Shown one piece after another: positions 23,743-31,998 of a DNA stretch of 64,000 nucleotides. A model generated the notes under the pieces. The model saw nothing but the letters and a program-made list of their open reading frames with translations. It did no database searches and was not told the origin of the DNA. Where the stretch lies: the NCBI RefSeq assembly GCF_001761385.1, contig NZ_CP017476.1, forward strand, positions 2,965,501-3,029,500. The letters are read 5' to 3'. The translations under genes and the position numbers were made by a program. Origin of the DNA: Hydrogenophaga crassostreae (GTDB lineage Bacteria; Pseudomonadota; Gammaproteobacteria; Burkholderiales; Burkholderiaceae_C). Position 1 is the first letter of the stretch. Every line of letters begins with the position of its first letter.

Positions 23743-25464
23743 TCACTTCAAGAGCTTGAAGGTCCAGACCGAGCCACCCTGCTCCAGCAGGTTGACTTTC
23801 TTGGCCACTTCCCCACCCCACAACGGCACAGCACCGCCCCAACCAGAGACCACACTCACGTACTGCTCGCCGCCTTCGGTCCAGGTAATGGGAGGCGCCA
23901 CCACGCCAGAACCGGTCTGGAATTGCCAGACCACTTTGCCGGTCTTGGCATCCGCGGCCTTGAGGTAGCCCTCAGGCGTGCCCCAGAACACCAGATCGCC
24001 AGCGGTCATCACGCCACCCCACAGCGGGGCCTCGTTCTTGATTTCCCATTCGATCTTGCCGGTCTTGGGGTTCACCGCACGCAGCGAGCCGATGTGGTCC
24101 TCAAACAATGGCTTGATGGTGAAACCCGCGCCCAGGTAAGCGGCGCCCTTTTTGTAGGTGATGGGTTCGTTCCAGATCTCCATGCCCCATTCGTTGGTGG
24201 GCACGTAGAACAGGCCGGTTTTCGGGCTGTAGGCCATGGGCATCTGGTTTTTGCCACCCAGGAATCCTGGTACAGCAAACACCGACGTGCCTTTGGTACC
24301 GTCGCCACCCGCGGCGGTCGGGTCGCCAGGGCGGTTGGCCGGGTCGAAATTGGGTCGGCCGGTTGTCAAGTCGATACCGGTGGCCCAGGTGATTTTCTTG
24401 ACAAACGGAAAGGCGTTTTGCAGCTTGCCGTTGGCCGCGTCGAGCACGTAGAAGAAGCCGTTGCGGTCGGCTTTGGCGCCCATGCGCTTGCCATCCATGT
24501 CGAACGTGATGAACTCGTTCACGCCGTCATAGTCCCAGCCGTCATTGGGCGTGCCCTGGTAGTGCCAGGCGATCTTGCCGGTCTTGACGTCGATTGCCAC
24601 GGTAGAGGATGAGTACAGGTTGTCACCCTTGCGCACATGGCTGTTCCATGGGCCCGGGTTGCTGGTACCAAAATAGGCCAGCCCCGTCTTGGCATCGTAC
24701 GAGCCACCCAGCCACGGCGCGGCACCGCCGTTCTTCCAGGTTTCGCCCGGCCAGGTCGCGTTGAGGGTACCGGAGATCCCATTCTCTTTGCCATCTTTGT
24801 AGCCCATGTGGCCTTCGACCACGGGGCGCGACCAGACCAGCTTGCCAGTCAGGGGGTCGCGCGCTTCCACGCGGCCCACCACGCCGAACTCACCACCAGA
24901 CAAGCCGGTCAACAACAGGCCTTCGGCAATCAGCGGTGCAGCGGTGTAGCTGTAGCCGGCAGAGTAGTCGTCGATTTTCTCGCGCCAGACCACCTTGCCG
25001 GTCTCCTGATCGAGGGCAACGAGCTGTGCGTCGAGTGTGCCGAAGATCACCAGGTTGTCGTACAGCGCTGCGCCACGGTTGACCACATCGCAACAAGGCA
25101 TGATGCCTTCGGGCAGGCGGTGCTCGTACTTCCAGAGCTTCTTGCCGGTCTTGGTGTCGAGCGCGTAAATGCGCGAGTACGACGCGGTGACGAACATCTT
25201 GCCCTTGTTGACCAAAGGCTGCGATTCCTGCCCGCGCTGTTTCTCGCCACCAAACGACATGGACCACACGGGCACCAGCTTGCCAATGGTTTTCGCATTG
25301 ACCTGGTTCAGGCTGGAATGGCGCTGGCCCTGGGTGCCCATGCCCCATGAGAGCACGTCATCGGGGGTGTTGGCATCGTTGGCGATCATTGCGTCGGTGA
25401 CGCCTTGGGCGCCAACGTGGGCCGTGGCGGCCATGACCAAAAGGCTCAATAGGGTACGTTTCAC
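23743..25464 (-). CDS. PQQ-dependent alcohol dehydrogenase, lanthanide-type signature
   Basis: This 573-residue periplasmic quinoprotein oxidises primary alcohols. It has a signal peptide (cleavage near Ala19-Gln20), the adjacent-Cys disulfide Cys124-Cys125 (MPCCD), metal ligands Glu192 (GGEFG) and Asn269 (SNPGPWN), catalytic Asp311, and a second acidic residue Asp313 (DGWDYDG). The extra Asp two residues after the catalytic one distinguishes lanthanide-dependent XoxF/ExaF/PedH enzymes from calcium-dependent ones, which have Ala or Ser there. No MxaI gene is present. The start is the GTG at 25464, preceded by GGAG nine bases away. A sigma-54 site lies upstream. Substrate range (methanol versus ethanol or others) cannot be set. 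Confidence 0.9.
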   Translation of the reverse strand: MKRTLLSLLVMAATAHVGAQGVTDAMIANDANTPDDVLSWGMGTQGQRHSSLNQVNAKTIGKLVPVWSMSFGGEKQRGQESQPLVNKGKMFVTASYSRIYALDTKTGKKLWKYEHRLPEGIMPCCDVVNRGAALYDNLVIFGTLDAQLVALDQETGKVVWREKIDDYSAGYSYTAAPLIAEGLLLTGLSGGEFGVVGRVEARDPLTGKLVWSRPVVEGHMGYKDGKENGISGTLNATWPGETWKNGGAAPWLGGSYDAKTGLAYFGTSNPGPWNSHVRKGDNLYSSSTVAIDVKTGKIAWHYQGTPNDGWDYDGVNEFITFDMDGKRMGAKADRNGFFYVLDAANGKLQNAFPFVKKITWATGIDLTTGRPNFDPANRPGDPTAAGGDGTKGTSVFAVPGFLGGKNQMPMAYSPKTGLFYVPTNEWGMEIWNEPITYKKGAAYLGAGFTIKPLFEDHIGSLRAVNPKTGKIEWEIKNEAPLWGGVMTAGDLVFWGTPEGYLKAADAKTGKVVWQFQTGSGVVAPPITWTEGGEQYVSVVSGWGGAVPLWGGEVAKKVNLLEQGGSVWTFKLLK

Positions 25465-25624
25465 TGTGTTGTCTCCTGCTCGTTCGTGAAGTTGATGACG
25501 GCGACCGGTTGCGCAGGCCAACCGAACAAAGGCTTCGCAGAACGAAACCCCATTCGATACAGCCCTCCCCGGCTTGGCGTGAACTCTCGACCCTCCGGTC
25601 AGTGGGTTGCACACCTCCTTAATG

Positions 25625-25639
25625 GCAACTTCTGTGCCA
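25625..25639 (-). promoter_or_regulatory. sigma-54 (-24/-12) promoter for the PQQ dehydrogenase
   Basis: On the minus strand TGGCACAGAAGTTGC is a full match to the consensus TGGCAC-N5-TTGC. It is about 160 bases before the GTG start, leaving a leader near 150 nucleotides. The rest of the 25465-25827 interval holds no gene. A TGCGGGTTTTCCCGCA palindrome lies at about 25649-25664. Confidence 0.8.
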
Positions 25640-25827
25640 GTGCAGGCTTGCGGGTTTTCCCGCATCTTTAACGCCCTCAAAACCCCCCGCAAACACCCAA
25701 ATCCGCTCCTGATGCCCCATGGCGACCACAAGCGAACAACCGCGCCTGTGACACTGTTCAAAATTGGGGCAATGGCGCTGCCCGCCTTGCAACACTTGCG
25801 GATCAGGCAGACCGCTTGCAGGGGCGT

Positions 25828-26808
25828 TCAGCGAGCGGACGTGCTGAACGCTCTTTGCTCATAGCGCGGGTACCACTGCGCCAGGCTGCGCTGCAGTTCG
25901 GCGGGCTGCGCTGCCCAGGCAGCAAACCGCTCGGGCACCGGCAGACGCAAGACCTCGCTCAGATCCAGCCCTCGCTCAGCACTCTCGCGCATGGTGGTGG
26001 TGAGCCATTGCAACCAGTCGCGCGTTTCGGCTATGCCGACAATGCCGCCATGCAGGGGGCCGTGGCTGGGCACCACCTGCTTGAACACGCCGCTCTGTTG
26101 CCAATGTGCCAGGGTGTCGAGGCTGTCGAGCCAGGCGGAAAAATCGGCGTGGGGTGTGGTCGGCACCCGTCTGGAAAAAATCAGGCCGCCTGCAAACAAC
26201 ACCCCCGTGGTGTGGTCGATCACCACCAGATCATCGGCCGTGTGACCGCGCAAGCGGCGCAGCTCCAGCTTGTGGCCACCCACCACCCGCGTTTGCGGCT
26301 CGACGGGGGTATTCGCAGGGGTGGATTCGGTGGCCTTCATCCAGTCACCACACAAACGGTAGAGGTTGTCGGCGTAGGCGTTGCCTTCTGCTTGTTGCCC
26401 GGCGATGGTGCCCGGCAAGGCCTGAACCGGCCGGTCGGCCCAGGCCTGGTTGCCAAAGAAGTAGTCGGGGTGCAGGTTGAGGTTGAACACGTGGCGCACG
26501 GGCTCACGGGTCACCCCCTCGATGGTCTGGCGTTGCTGCTCACCGTAAAGGCGCGAAGTTCCGGTGTTGATCACCACCACGCCTTCACCGGTGGCGATGA
26601 AGGCGGTGTTGATGATGTTGCATCCGTTGGCGCGACCGAAGTCGTCCACGGCACCTTCGATCACCCAGGTGTCTTGGGCAATCTGGCGGGGCTGCAGGTG
26701 GTAGTTGAAGGTGGCGATATCGGCCTGCGCGAGTGCGACCGTTGACGCACCCAACAACCCCGCGACCACGCTAGCGACCAGGGCGCTGGCCCCTGCCAGC
26801 CGCTTCAT
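25828..26808 (-). CDS. quinoprotein relay system zinc metallohydrolase (type 1-like)
   Basis: The 326-residue protein has a Sec signal peptide (about residues 1-28, ending VALAQA) and a metallo-beta-lactamase fold. Its first metal motif is altered (NLNLHPDYFFGN instead of HxHxDH); RGHTADDLVVID and SHGPLHG complete the site. This matches the quinoprotein relay system zinc metallohydrolase 1 group. The gene's ATGA overlaps the SoxYZ-like gene stop, so the two are coupled. It is probably periplasmic. The chemical role is unknown, and the missing first His may mean a different metal site. Confidence 0.82.
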   Translation of the reverse strand: MKRLAGASALVASVVAGLLGASTVALAQADIATFNYHLQPRQIAQDTWVIEGAVDDFGRANGCNIINTAFIATGEGVVVINTGTSRLYGEQQRQTIEGVTREPVRHVFNLNLHPDYFFGNQAWADRPVQALPGTIAGQQAEGNAYADNLYRLCGDWMKATESTPANTPVEPQTRVVGGHKLELRRLRGHTADDLVVIDHTTGVLFAGGLIFSRRVPTTPHADFSAWLDSLDTLAHWQQSGVFKQVVPSHGPLHGGIVGIAETRDWLQWLTTTMRESAERGLDLSEVLRLPVPERFAAWAAQPAELQRSLAQWYPRYEQRAFSTSAR

Positions 26809-27605
26809 GCTTTCACCTCGGCGTTGATCGGGTTGCCATTGTTGTCGCGCCCCACAAGCCGCAAGCCCGGCGGCAACCGGGTGGGCAGTTCGAACGTGAG
26901 TATGGGGTTTTCAGACAGCGGCTCATGGGGCGAGAGGCGCCACCAGACCTGACCGGCGCCGTCCACCAGTTGCAGGTTTTCGATATAGAACGCGGGAGTG
27001 CCGGCCACCAACCCCGTGTCCATGGGATGCATGATGCGCACGCGCAGCCGCTTGCTGCCTTCGATCACGTTGCTGAAAAAGCGCGTTTGCACCTGGTTGA
27101 GCGTGCGGCTCCATGAGCCATCGGCCCGTGTCGCCCCGGGCACGGTGCAACCGCCGCCAGCGGCCTGCACCCATGTGCTACCCACGTGCCAGCGGCCATC
27201 GCGCGTTTTGACCAAGGCTCGCACAGGCGAAGCCTGCTCCATGCGAATGCGAAACGCCAACATGGGCAGGGCCTTCAAAGGCTCGAAGTCGAGCACGTGG
27301 CGCACCGGGTTGCGGTCCACCACCACCCGAATCAGCTCGATGCCACCACCCTGATCATTGAGCTGGCGTGCATCAAGCAACAAAGGCACGTTCATGGCAT
27401 CGTCGGCAAACGCCGGCCCCTGGATGCTCACGGCCTCCGAAAACGCCACCGGGCTGTTGCCCAAAAATTCGTCGCGCAGGCCTGGCCATTGCATGGAGCC
27501 CAAAGGGTCGCCACCGGTTTGATCGATTTCCGATGAGCGGGCCACGCCGCTGCCCGCCAACAAACCCCAGGCCAACAGCTGTCGGCGTTGCCAAGTCTTC
27601 GTCAT
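26805..27605 (-). CDS. quinoprotein dehydrogenase-associated SoxYZ-like carrier
   Basis: This 266-residue protein joins a SoxY-like domain (about 30-160) and a SoxZ-like domain (about 170-266). Cys153 in AAGGGCTVPG occupies the place of the substrate-carrying Cys at the SoxY swinging arm. An N-terminal RRQLLAWGLLAG segment suggests a twin-arginine or Sec signal, placing it in the periplasm. Such fused carriers occur beside PQQ dehydrogenases without sulfur oxidation genes and may shuttle a thiol-bound intermediate. The start at 27605 has AGGAAAG before it. It is in the operon running from 30760 to 25828. Confidence 0.85.
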   Translation of the reverse strand: MTKTWQRRQLLAWGLLAGSGVARSSEIDQTGGDPLGSMQWPGLRDEFLGNSPVAFSEAVSIQGPAFADDAMNVPLLLDARQLNDQGGGIELIRVVVDRNPVRHVLDFEPLKALPMLAFRIRMEQASPVRALVKTRDGRWHVGSTWVQAAGGGCTVPGATRADGSWSRTLNQVQTRFFSNVIEGSKRLRVRIMHPMDTGLVAGTPAFYIENLQLVDGAGQVWWRLSPHEPLSENPILTFELPTRLPPGLRLVGRDNNGNPINAEVKA

Positions 27606-27642
27606 GTTTGTTTCTTTCCTGGCGGGCCCCGGAACGGAACGT

Positions 27643-28485
27643 TCAGGCCGAGCCCTTTTTGCGAATCCAGCCGCGCTGCGGGTCGTAGCCCCACAAGGCA
27701 AGGACAAAAAACACCGCGCTGCAGCCCAGCACCACCGCCCAGGAAAGCCCGTGAAACTGCCCCACCATGGCATAGCGAATGGCCTCCACCGCGTAGGTGA
27801 AGGGGTTGAACTCGGCCAACTTGAGAATCCACCAGGCGCCCGACTCTTCGAGTTTCCACAGCGGGTACAGCGCCGGGCTGATGAAGAACATCGGAAAGAT
27901 CACAAAATTCATCGTGCCCGCGAAGTTCTCGAGCTGGCGCACGTATACCGACAGCATCAACCCCAGCGCGGCCAGCATGGTGGCGCCACAGGCCATGGCC
28001 AGCAGCAGCCCCGGCAAATGCGCCAACGGTATCTCCACACCGAACAGCCGCGCGATGATCAAAAACACCGCCATCTGCAACACCGACAGGCAGGTACCCG
28101 CCAGCAGCTTGAAGGCCAGCAACCAGCCACGCGCCAACGGCGCCGTGAGCAGCAGGCGCATCACGCCCATTTCACGGTCGTACACCATGGAGAGCGAACT
28201 CTGCATGCCGTTGAACAAGGCCACCATGCCGAGCAAGCCCGGCACCATGTACTCCTTGTATTCGATATAGGTTTCGTAAGGTGGCACGATGGCCACGCCA
28301 AACACGTTGTTGAACCCGGCTGAAAACACCACGAACCACAACAAGGGCCGCACCAGTGCAGACCCCAGGCGCGACGGCTGTCGCAGGAACCGGTTGAGCT
28401 CGCGCCCCACCACCGCCCGCAAAGCCCGCAACAAATGCAGCGGCAGTGTGGGCGTGGCGTTCAAACTCAAAGCCGGGCTTTGCAT
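27643..28485 (-). CDS. ABC transporter permease, PQQ alcohol dehydrogenase-associated (PedC-like)
   Basis: This 280-residue ABC-2 type permease has about six membrane segments, including FVVFSAGFNNVFGVAI near residue 52 and FVIFPMFFISPALYPLW near 200. The family's MVYDREMGVMRLLLTAPL loop lies near residue 100. It belongs to the alcohol dehydrogenase-associated transporter that also uses the ATPase at 31995-32735 and the binding protein next door. The gene overlaps the end of the binding-protein gene by 19 bases and is followed 37 bases later by the SoxYZ-like gene. Substrate and direction are unknown; efflux of a toxic product is a reasonable guess. Confidence 0.85.
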   Translation of the reverse strand: MQSPALSLNATPTLPLHLLRALRAVVGRELNRFLRQPSRLGSALVRPLLWFVVFSAGFNNVFGVAIVPPYETYIEYKEYMVPGLLGMVALFNGMQSSLSMVYDREMGVMRLLLTAPLARGWLLAFKLLAGTCLSVLQMAVFLIIARLFGVEIPLAHLPGLLLAMACGATMLAALGLMLSVYVRQLENFAGTMNFVIFPMFFISPALYPLWKLEESGAWWILKLAEFNPFTYAVEAIRYAMVGQFHGLSWAVVLGCSAVFFVLALWGYDPQRGWIRKKGSA

Positions 28486-29762
28486 GTGCTTTCCTTTTCA
28501 TCAACACCCAGGGTGTCGAGCACTTCCTTCGGGTGCAGCACACCATCGAGCGGGGCGGTACCGACCACGCCATCGATGTGGCTCAGAAACAAGGGCTGGC
28601 GCAACTGGCCATCCCAGGCGCGAAACGACAGGCGCGGGCCTTTGAACCCGTCCACAAAGACCTTGCCGCTGCGCAGGCCCTTCAATTGCTCAGCGACACT
28701 GCTTTTCGGGTTGTCGACCAAGGCGGCCACCACCGAGCGCACAGCCATCCAGGCCGCCCAGTCCTGACCGGTCATGGGGCGGTGGGTGGCTTTTGCAAAG
28801 CGGCGTGACAGCTGGGGCCCCCCATTGCGCTCCCACTGCGGGTGCCACGCCACCGCCATCAGGCCATTGGCGCCCACCACCGGACGGGGCCATTGCGTGG
28901 CGTAGGGAAGGCCCCGGGCGAACTCGCCATCGCTGTCCATCACAGCCACCACATCGTGGTCCCGATCTCCTGTCAGCAACCTTGTATTGGCCAGATTACG
29001 CTCGCGCGGATCGCCACTGAGTTTGAATGGCCGCTCCTGTGTGGTCTTGATGCCATAGCGCTTGGCCGACCGGGCCCAGGCCTGGCCCTGCAAGGCGTCA
29101 CCGGGCAACGGGCCTTGCAGCACGAGCGCCTTGCGCCAGTTGCGCGCCGCCAGGTATTGCACCAGCGCATCGCTCATCATCTGGCGGCTGGGGTAGGTGT
29201 GCAACAACACGGCCGCGCAACCGTCAGCACGCAAGCTGTCGTCGTCGAGCCCGGCGTTGAATACCATGGCGCCCCCCAGTGCTGCCGGTGCGGTTTGCAC
29301 CAGCTGGCGCATCACGGCCAGCGGCAGATCGGCCACCAGATGCTGCACCTTGGCCGCCTTCAACTCTGCCAGGGCTTTGGGCAAAGCCACCGCGCTGGGC
29401 AACACCACATCGCGAACCTCCAGCGCAATGCCTTCTGCATCGAGCTCGAACGATGAATCGTCCGCACCCAGTTGCGCCCCGTCAACCGCCCTGCCTGTCG
29501 GGTGGCCCGGGTATGCGCGCTCCTCCCGCCGTGCGCCGTAGCGCGCATCGTCGGCCAGGGAAATCACCGCAACGGTAACCTTGGTGGCGGCCAAGGCAGG
29601 ATGCGCAAGGCACGAAAGCCCCGCAGTGAATGAGGCCAGACCGACGGCACGCCACAGCCCCCTGCCAGGAACGCCGCGGAACCGGCTCTGCCGGGCCGCC
29701 AGCGTTGCCCCTTGAGGGGCGGAGCGGCCCAATGCAGTGGGCAAGCGATGGGGGTGGGTCAT
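28467..29762 (-). CDS. ABC-type substrate-binding protein of the PQQ alcohol dehydrogenase system, repeat-bearing N-terminus
   Basis: This is a 431-residue periplasmic branched-chain-type binding protein. The export signal (VGLASFTAGLSCLAHPALA) lies unusually far in, at about residues 40-60. The codons before it come from a copy of the dispersed repeat at 29669-29730. The start at 29762 is supported by an ATGA overlap with the propeller gene, so the repeat really seems to be translated, and there is no later ATG, GTG or TTG before the signal. The mature part matches binding proteins found with PQQ alcohol dehydrogenases. The extension may lower export or be removed with the signal. Confidence 0.8.
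   Translation of the reverse strand: MTHPHRLPTALGRSAPQGATLAARQSRFRGVPGRGLWRAVGLASFTAGLSCLAHPALAATKVTVAVISLADDARYGARREERAYPGHPTGRAVDGAQLGADDSSFELDAEGIALEVRDVVLPSAVALPKALAELKAAKVQHLVADLPLAVMRQLVQTAPAALGGAMVFNAGLDDDSLRADGCAAVLLHTYPSRQMMSDALVQYLAARNWRKALVLQGPLPGDALQGQAWARSAKRYGIKTTQERPFKLSGDPRERNLANTRLLTGDRDHDVVAVMDSDGEFARGLPYATQWPRPVVGANGLMAVAWHPQWERNGGPQLSRRFAKATHRPMTGQDWAAWMAVRSVVAALVDNPKSSVAEQLKGLRSGKVFVDGFKGPRLSFRAWDGQLRQPLFLSHIDGVVGTAPLDGVLHPKEVLDTLGVDEKESTCKARL
29669..29730 (+). repeat. dispersed GC-rich palindromic repeat, copy 4, inside a coding region
   Basis: This copy is nearly identical to copy 5 (33191-33252) from GAACGCCGCGGAACCGGCTC onward, through the GCCGGGCCGCCAGCGTTGCC arm. 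It lies in frame in the first 35 codons of the binding-protein gene. Confidence 0.75.
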
Positions 29763-30760
29763 GGGCTCACCAACACCGTGTGCGGCACCCGGCCGGCGGG
29801 CACCGTCTTGATGGCCTTGCCACTGTCGGTATCGATGATGGTCATGTCGTCGGACAGGCCGTTGGCGACATAAAGCCGCTTGCCATCGGCGGTGAGCCGC
29901 AGGCCCCAGGCCCGTTTGCCCACCAGGACCAGACGTTTGACCGTGTGGGTGGCCACATCAACCTCGGCCACATGGTTGGCCTTGCCCAGCCCGACCCACA
30001 TGGTGCGGCCATCCGGGCTCACCGTGATGCCCACAGGTGTGATGTCGGCCTGGCGCATGCCCTTCACTTCAAACCGGATGGTCTGCTTCAGGTTGCGGGA
30101 TTGTGTGTCGACCACCCCCACCGAAGCATCCAGCTCGTTGGTCACCCAGAGTTCGGTGCCTCCGGACGCCAGAGCGAACCGGCGCGGGCGCTTGCCCACC
30201 TTGATGTTCTTCACCACCTTCTTGGTGGTCAGGTCGATCTCATGAACCAGGTTGGCCACCTCGGAGGTCACATAGGCTGTTTTGCCATCAGGGGTCACCA
30301 GCACACCTTCGGGCTCACCACCGGTCTTCACCTCGAACACGGGCTTTTTGCTTGCGAGGTCATATGCCGCCATCACGCTCTCGTCCTCGATCGACACATA
30401 AGCCAGTTTGCCGTCAGGGCTGAGCGCGAACATCTCTGGACTGTCCCCCAATGGAACAGTTCCGGTCAGGCGACCTGTTGCAACATCGACCAGTCCCAGC
30501 GCATTGCTGTCACCGCAGACCACCATGATCAGCTTGATGTCGGGGCTGAACGCCATATCGCGCGGGCGCTTGCACACCTCGATCTGGGCCTGCCGCTCAC
30601 CTTCTGCATTGAACACATAGATGGCGTTGTCCTTCTCGCTGGACACGTAGACCGTGCCAGTGCCCTGCGCGTGAACACCATGCATTGCGGCCCATCCCAG
30701 GGCAATGGACAGCGCTGCAGCGCGCCCAGCAGAAGCAATCTTTCGAACGGGAAATGTCAT
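29759..30760 (-). CDS. PQQ catabolism-associated YVTN beta-propeller protein
   Basis: The 333-residue protein has a signal peptide ending near MHGVHAQ and about seven YVTN-type propeller blades. They are marked by repeats such as GTVYVSSEKDNAIYV, MFALSPDGKLAYVS, VLVTPDGKTAYVT and GITVSPDGRTMWVG. It is typical of the PQQ-dependent catabolism-associated beta-propeller family. It probably acts in the periplasm with the ABC transporter encoded next to it. The start at 30760 has GGAG before it and a sigma-54 promoter about 75 bases upstream. It is the first gene of a five-gene operon. Function is not known in detail. Confidence 0.87.
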   Translation of the reverse strand: MTFPVRKIASAGRAAALSIALGWAAMHGVHAQGTGTVYVSSEKDNAIYVFNAEGERQAQIEVCKRPRDMAFSPDIKLIMVVCGDSNALGLVDVATGRLTGTVPLGDSPEMFALSPDGKLAYVSIEDESVMAAYDLASKKPVFEVKTGGEPEGVLVTPDGKTAYVTSEVANLVHEIDLTTKKVVKNIKVGKRPRRFALASGGTELWVTNELDASVGVVDTQSRNLKQTIRFEVKGMRQADITPVGITVSPDGRTMWVGLGKANHVAEVDVATHTVKRLVLVGKRAWGLRLTADGKRLYVANGLSDDMTIIDTDSGKAIKTVPAGRVPHTVLVSP

Positions 30761-30834
30761 CGATGGGTCTCCTTCATTTTTGTCAGACACAGAACTCACC
30801 GTGGGCGCCTCCCACAGCGGCTCGAACAAATTGA

Positions 30835-30849
30835 GCAAGTACAGTGCCA
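30835..30849 (-). promoter_or_regulatory. sigma-54 (-24/-12) promoter for the beta-propeller/ABC/SoxYZ operon
   Basis: On the minus strand TGGCACTGTACTTGC matches TGGCAC-N5-TTGC completely. It is 75-90 bases upstream of the propeller gene. No matching site is seen for the divergent TctC-like gene. Confidence 0.8.
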
Positions 30850-30957
30850 ACAGGGCGGGAACAATACTTGCTGGTCATCTCATCATAAAAACGGCTGCCA
30901 CGCAGCCCCCGAACGCCGGGACCTTCACCGAGACATCTTTACCCTGAAAGGCCGCTC

Positions 30958-31998
30958 ATGCGCCGCGCATTTTCCCTAAGCCCGCAAATGGCTCCAAACC
31001 AGAACAGCCACCCATCGCGCCGCGAGCTGCTCGGATGGGGTTTGGGCAGTGCCCTGTTGTCCTGCACCGGGGGTTTTGCCCATGCCGCCACGGCCAGCCC
31101 TTGGCCCGAGCGGCCCATCACATTGATCGTGCCATGGCCTGCCGGCGGGCAAACAGACCTCACCCTGCGCATCCTGTCAGATGAAACCGAGAAACTGCTT
31201 GGCCAGCCCATCGTGGTGATCAACAAACCCGGTGCGGCCGGCACACAGGTCGCCCCGGCACTCAAGATGGCCGAGCCCGATGGCTACACGATTGGCCAGG
31301 TACCGCTCACGGTTTACCGCTATGCCCTGATGCACAACGTGCCATGGGACCCCGTGACCGATTTCAGTCCCATCCTGCAGGTTTCAGGCGTGAGCTTCGG
31401 GGTGCTGGTGCCGGCAGACAGCCCCTGGAAAACCTGGGCGGAACTCGTGGACTGGGCCAAAAAACACCCTGGTGAACTCATCATGGGTTCCACCGGCGTG
31501 GGCACCACCGCCCACCTGGCCACCGAAGAACTGCTGCAACAACACGGGGTGACCTATGTGCATGTGCCCTACAAAGGCACGGCCGACCAGATGCTCGCCG
31601 TGGCCAGCGGACTGATCATGGCGGGCGTCAATTCAACCGGCTTCGCCCCCTGGGTCGATCAAGGCAAGATGCGCATCCTCGCCCTGTTCAGCGCCGAGCG
31701 CAGCCCAAGGTGGCCCAAGGTGCCCACCATGCTCGAACTGGGCTACGCCCAGGCGGTCTACACCTCCCCCTGGGGCCTGGCCGCACCGCGCGGCACCCCC
31801 CCCGAGGTCATCGCCAAACTGCACGATGCCTTTCGCCAAGCCGTGTTCAGCCCGCGCCACCGCGAAGCCCTTGCCCGCTTCGACCAGTCGATCAACTACC
31901 TCAACACCGCCGACTACCGCGCGGCAGTGCTACAAACGGTGGAACACGAACGACAACTGCTGAGCCGCATGAACCTGCTGGCCAAGCCCGCTCAATGA
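30958..31998 (+). CDS. TctC/Bug family periplasmic binding protein
   Basis: The 346-residue protein has a twin-arginine-like signal (SRRELLGWGLGSALLSC), then the Bug fold opening WPERPITLIVPWPAGGQTD and the family motifs PGAAGT, GTTAHLATEEL and VPTMLELG. Bug proteins bind small carboxylates and often act without a cognate transporter; no TctAB genes are nearby. It is coupled by ATGA to the ABC ATPase gene, an unusual pairing. GAAAGG precedes the ATG. It is divergent from the propeller operon. Ligand unknown; a product of alcohol oxidation is a plausible inference. Confidence 0.87.
   Translation: MRRAFSLSPQMAPNQNSHPSRRELLGWGLGSALLSCTGGFAHAATASPWPERPITLIVPWPAGGQTDLTLRILSDETEKLLGQPIVVINKPGAAGTQVAPALKMAEPDGYTIGQVPLTVYRYALMHNVPWDPVTDFSPILQVSGVSFGVLVPADSPWKTWAELVDWAKKHPGELIMGSTGVGTTAHLATEELLQQHGVTYVHVPYKGTADQMLAVASGLIMAGVNSTGFAPWVDQGKMRILALFSAERSPRWPKVPTMLELGYAQAVYTSPWGLAAPRGTPPEVIAKLHDAFRQAVFSPRHREALARFDQSINYLNTADYRAAVLQTVEHERQLLSRMNLLAKPAQ

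Noticed and set aside
23056..24612. Long plus-strand open frame opposite the dehydrogenase
   Set aside because: Antisense shadow of the PQQ dehydrogenase and cytochrome genes, low-complexity translation, no ribosome binding site.
26805..27605. SoxYZ-like carrier as evidence for thiosulfate oxidation
   Set aside because: No soxA, soxX, soxB or soxCD genes are present; the fused form is the one linked to quinoproteins.
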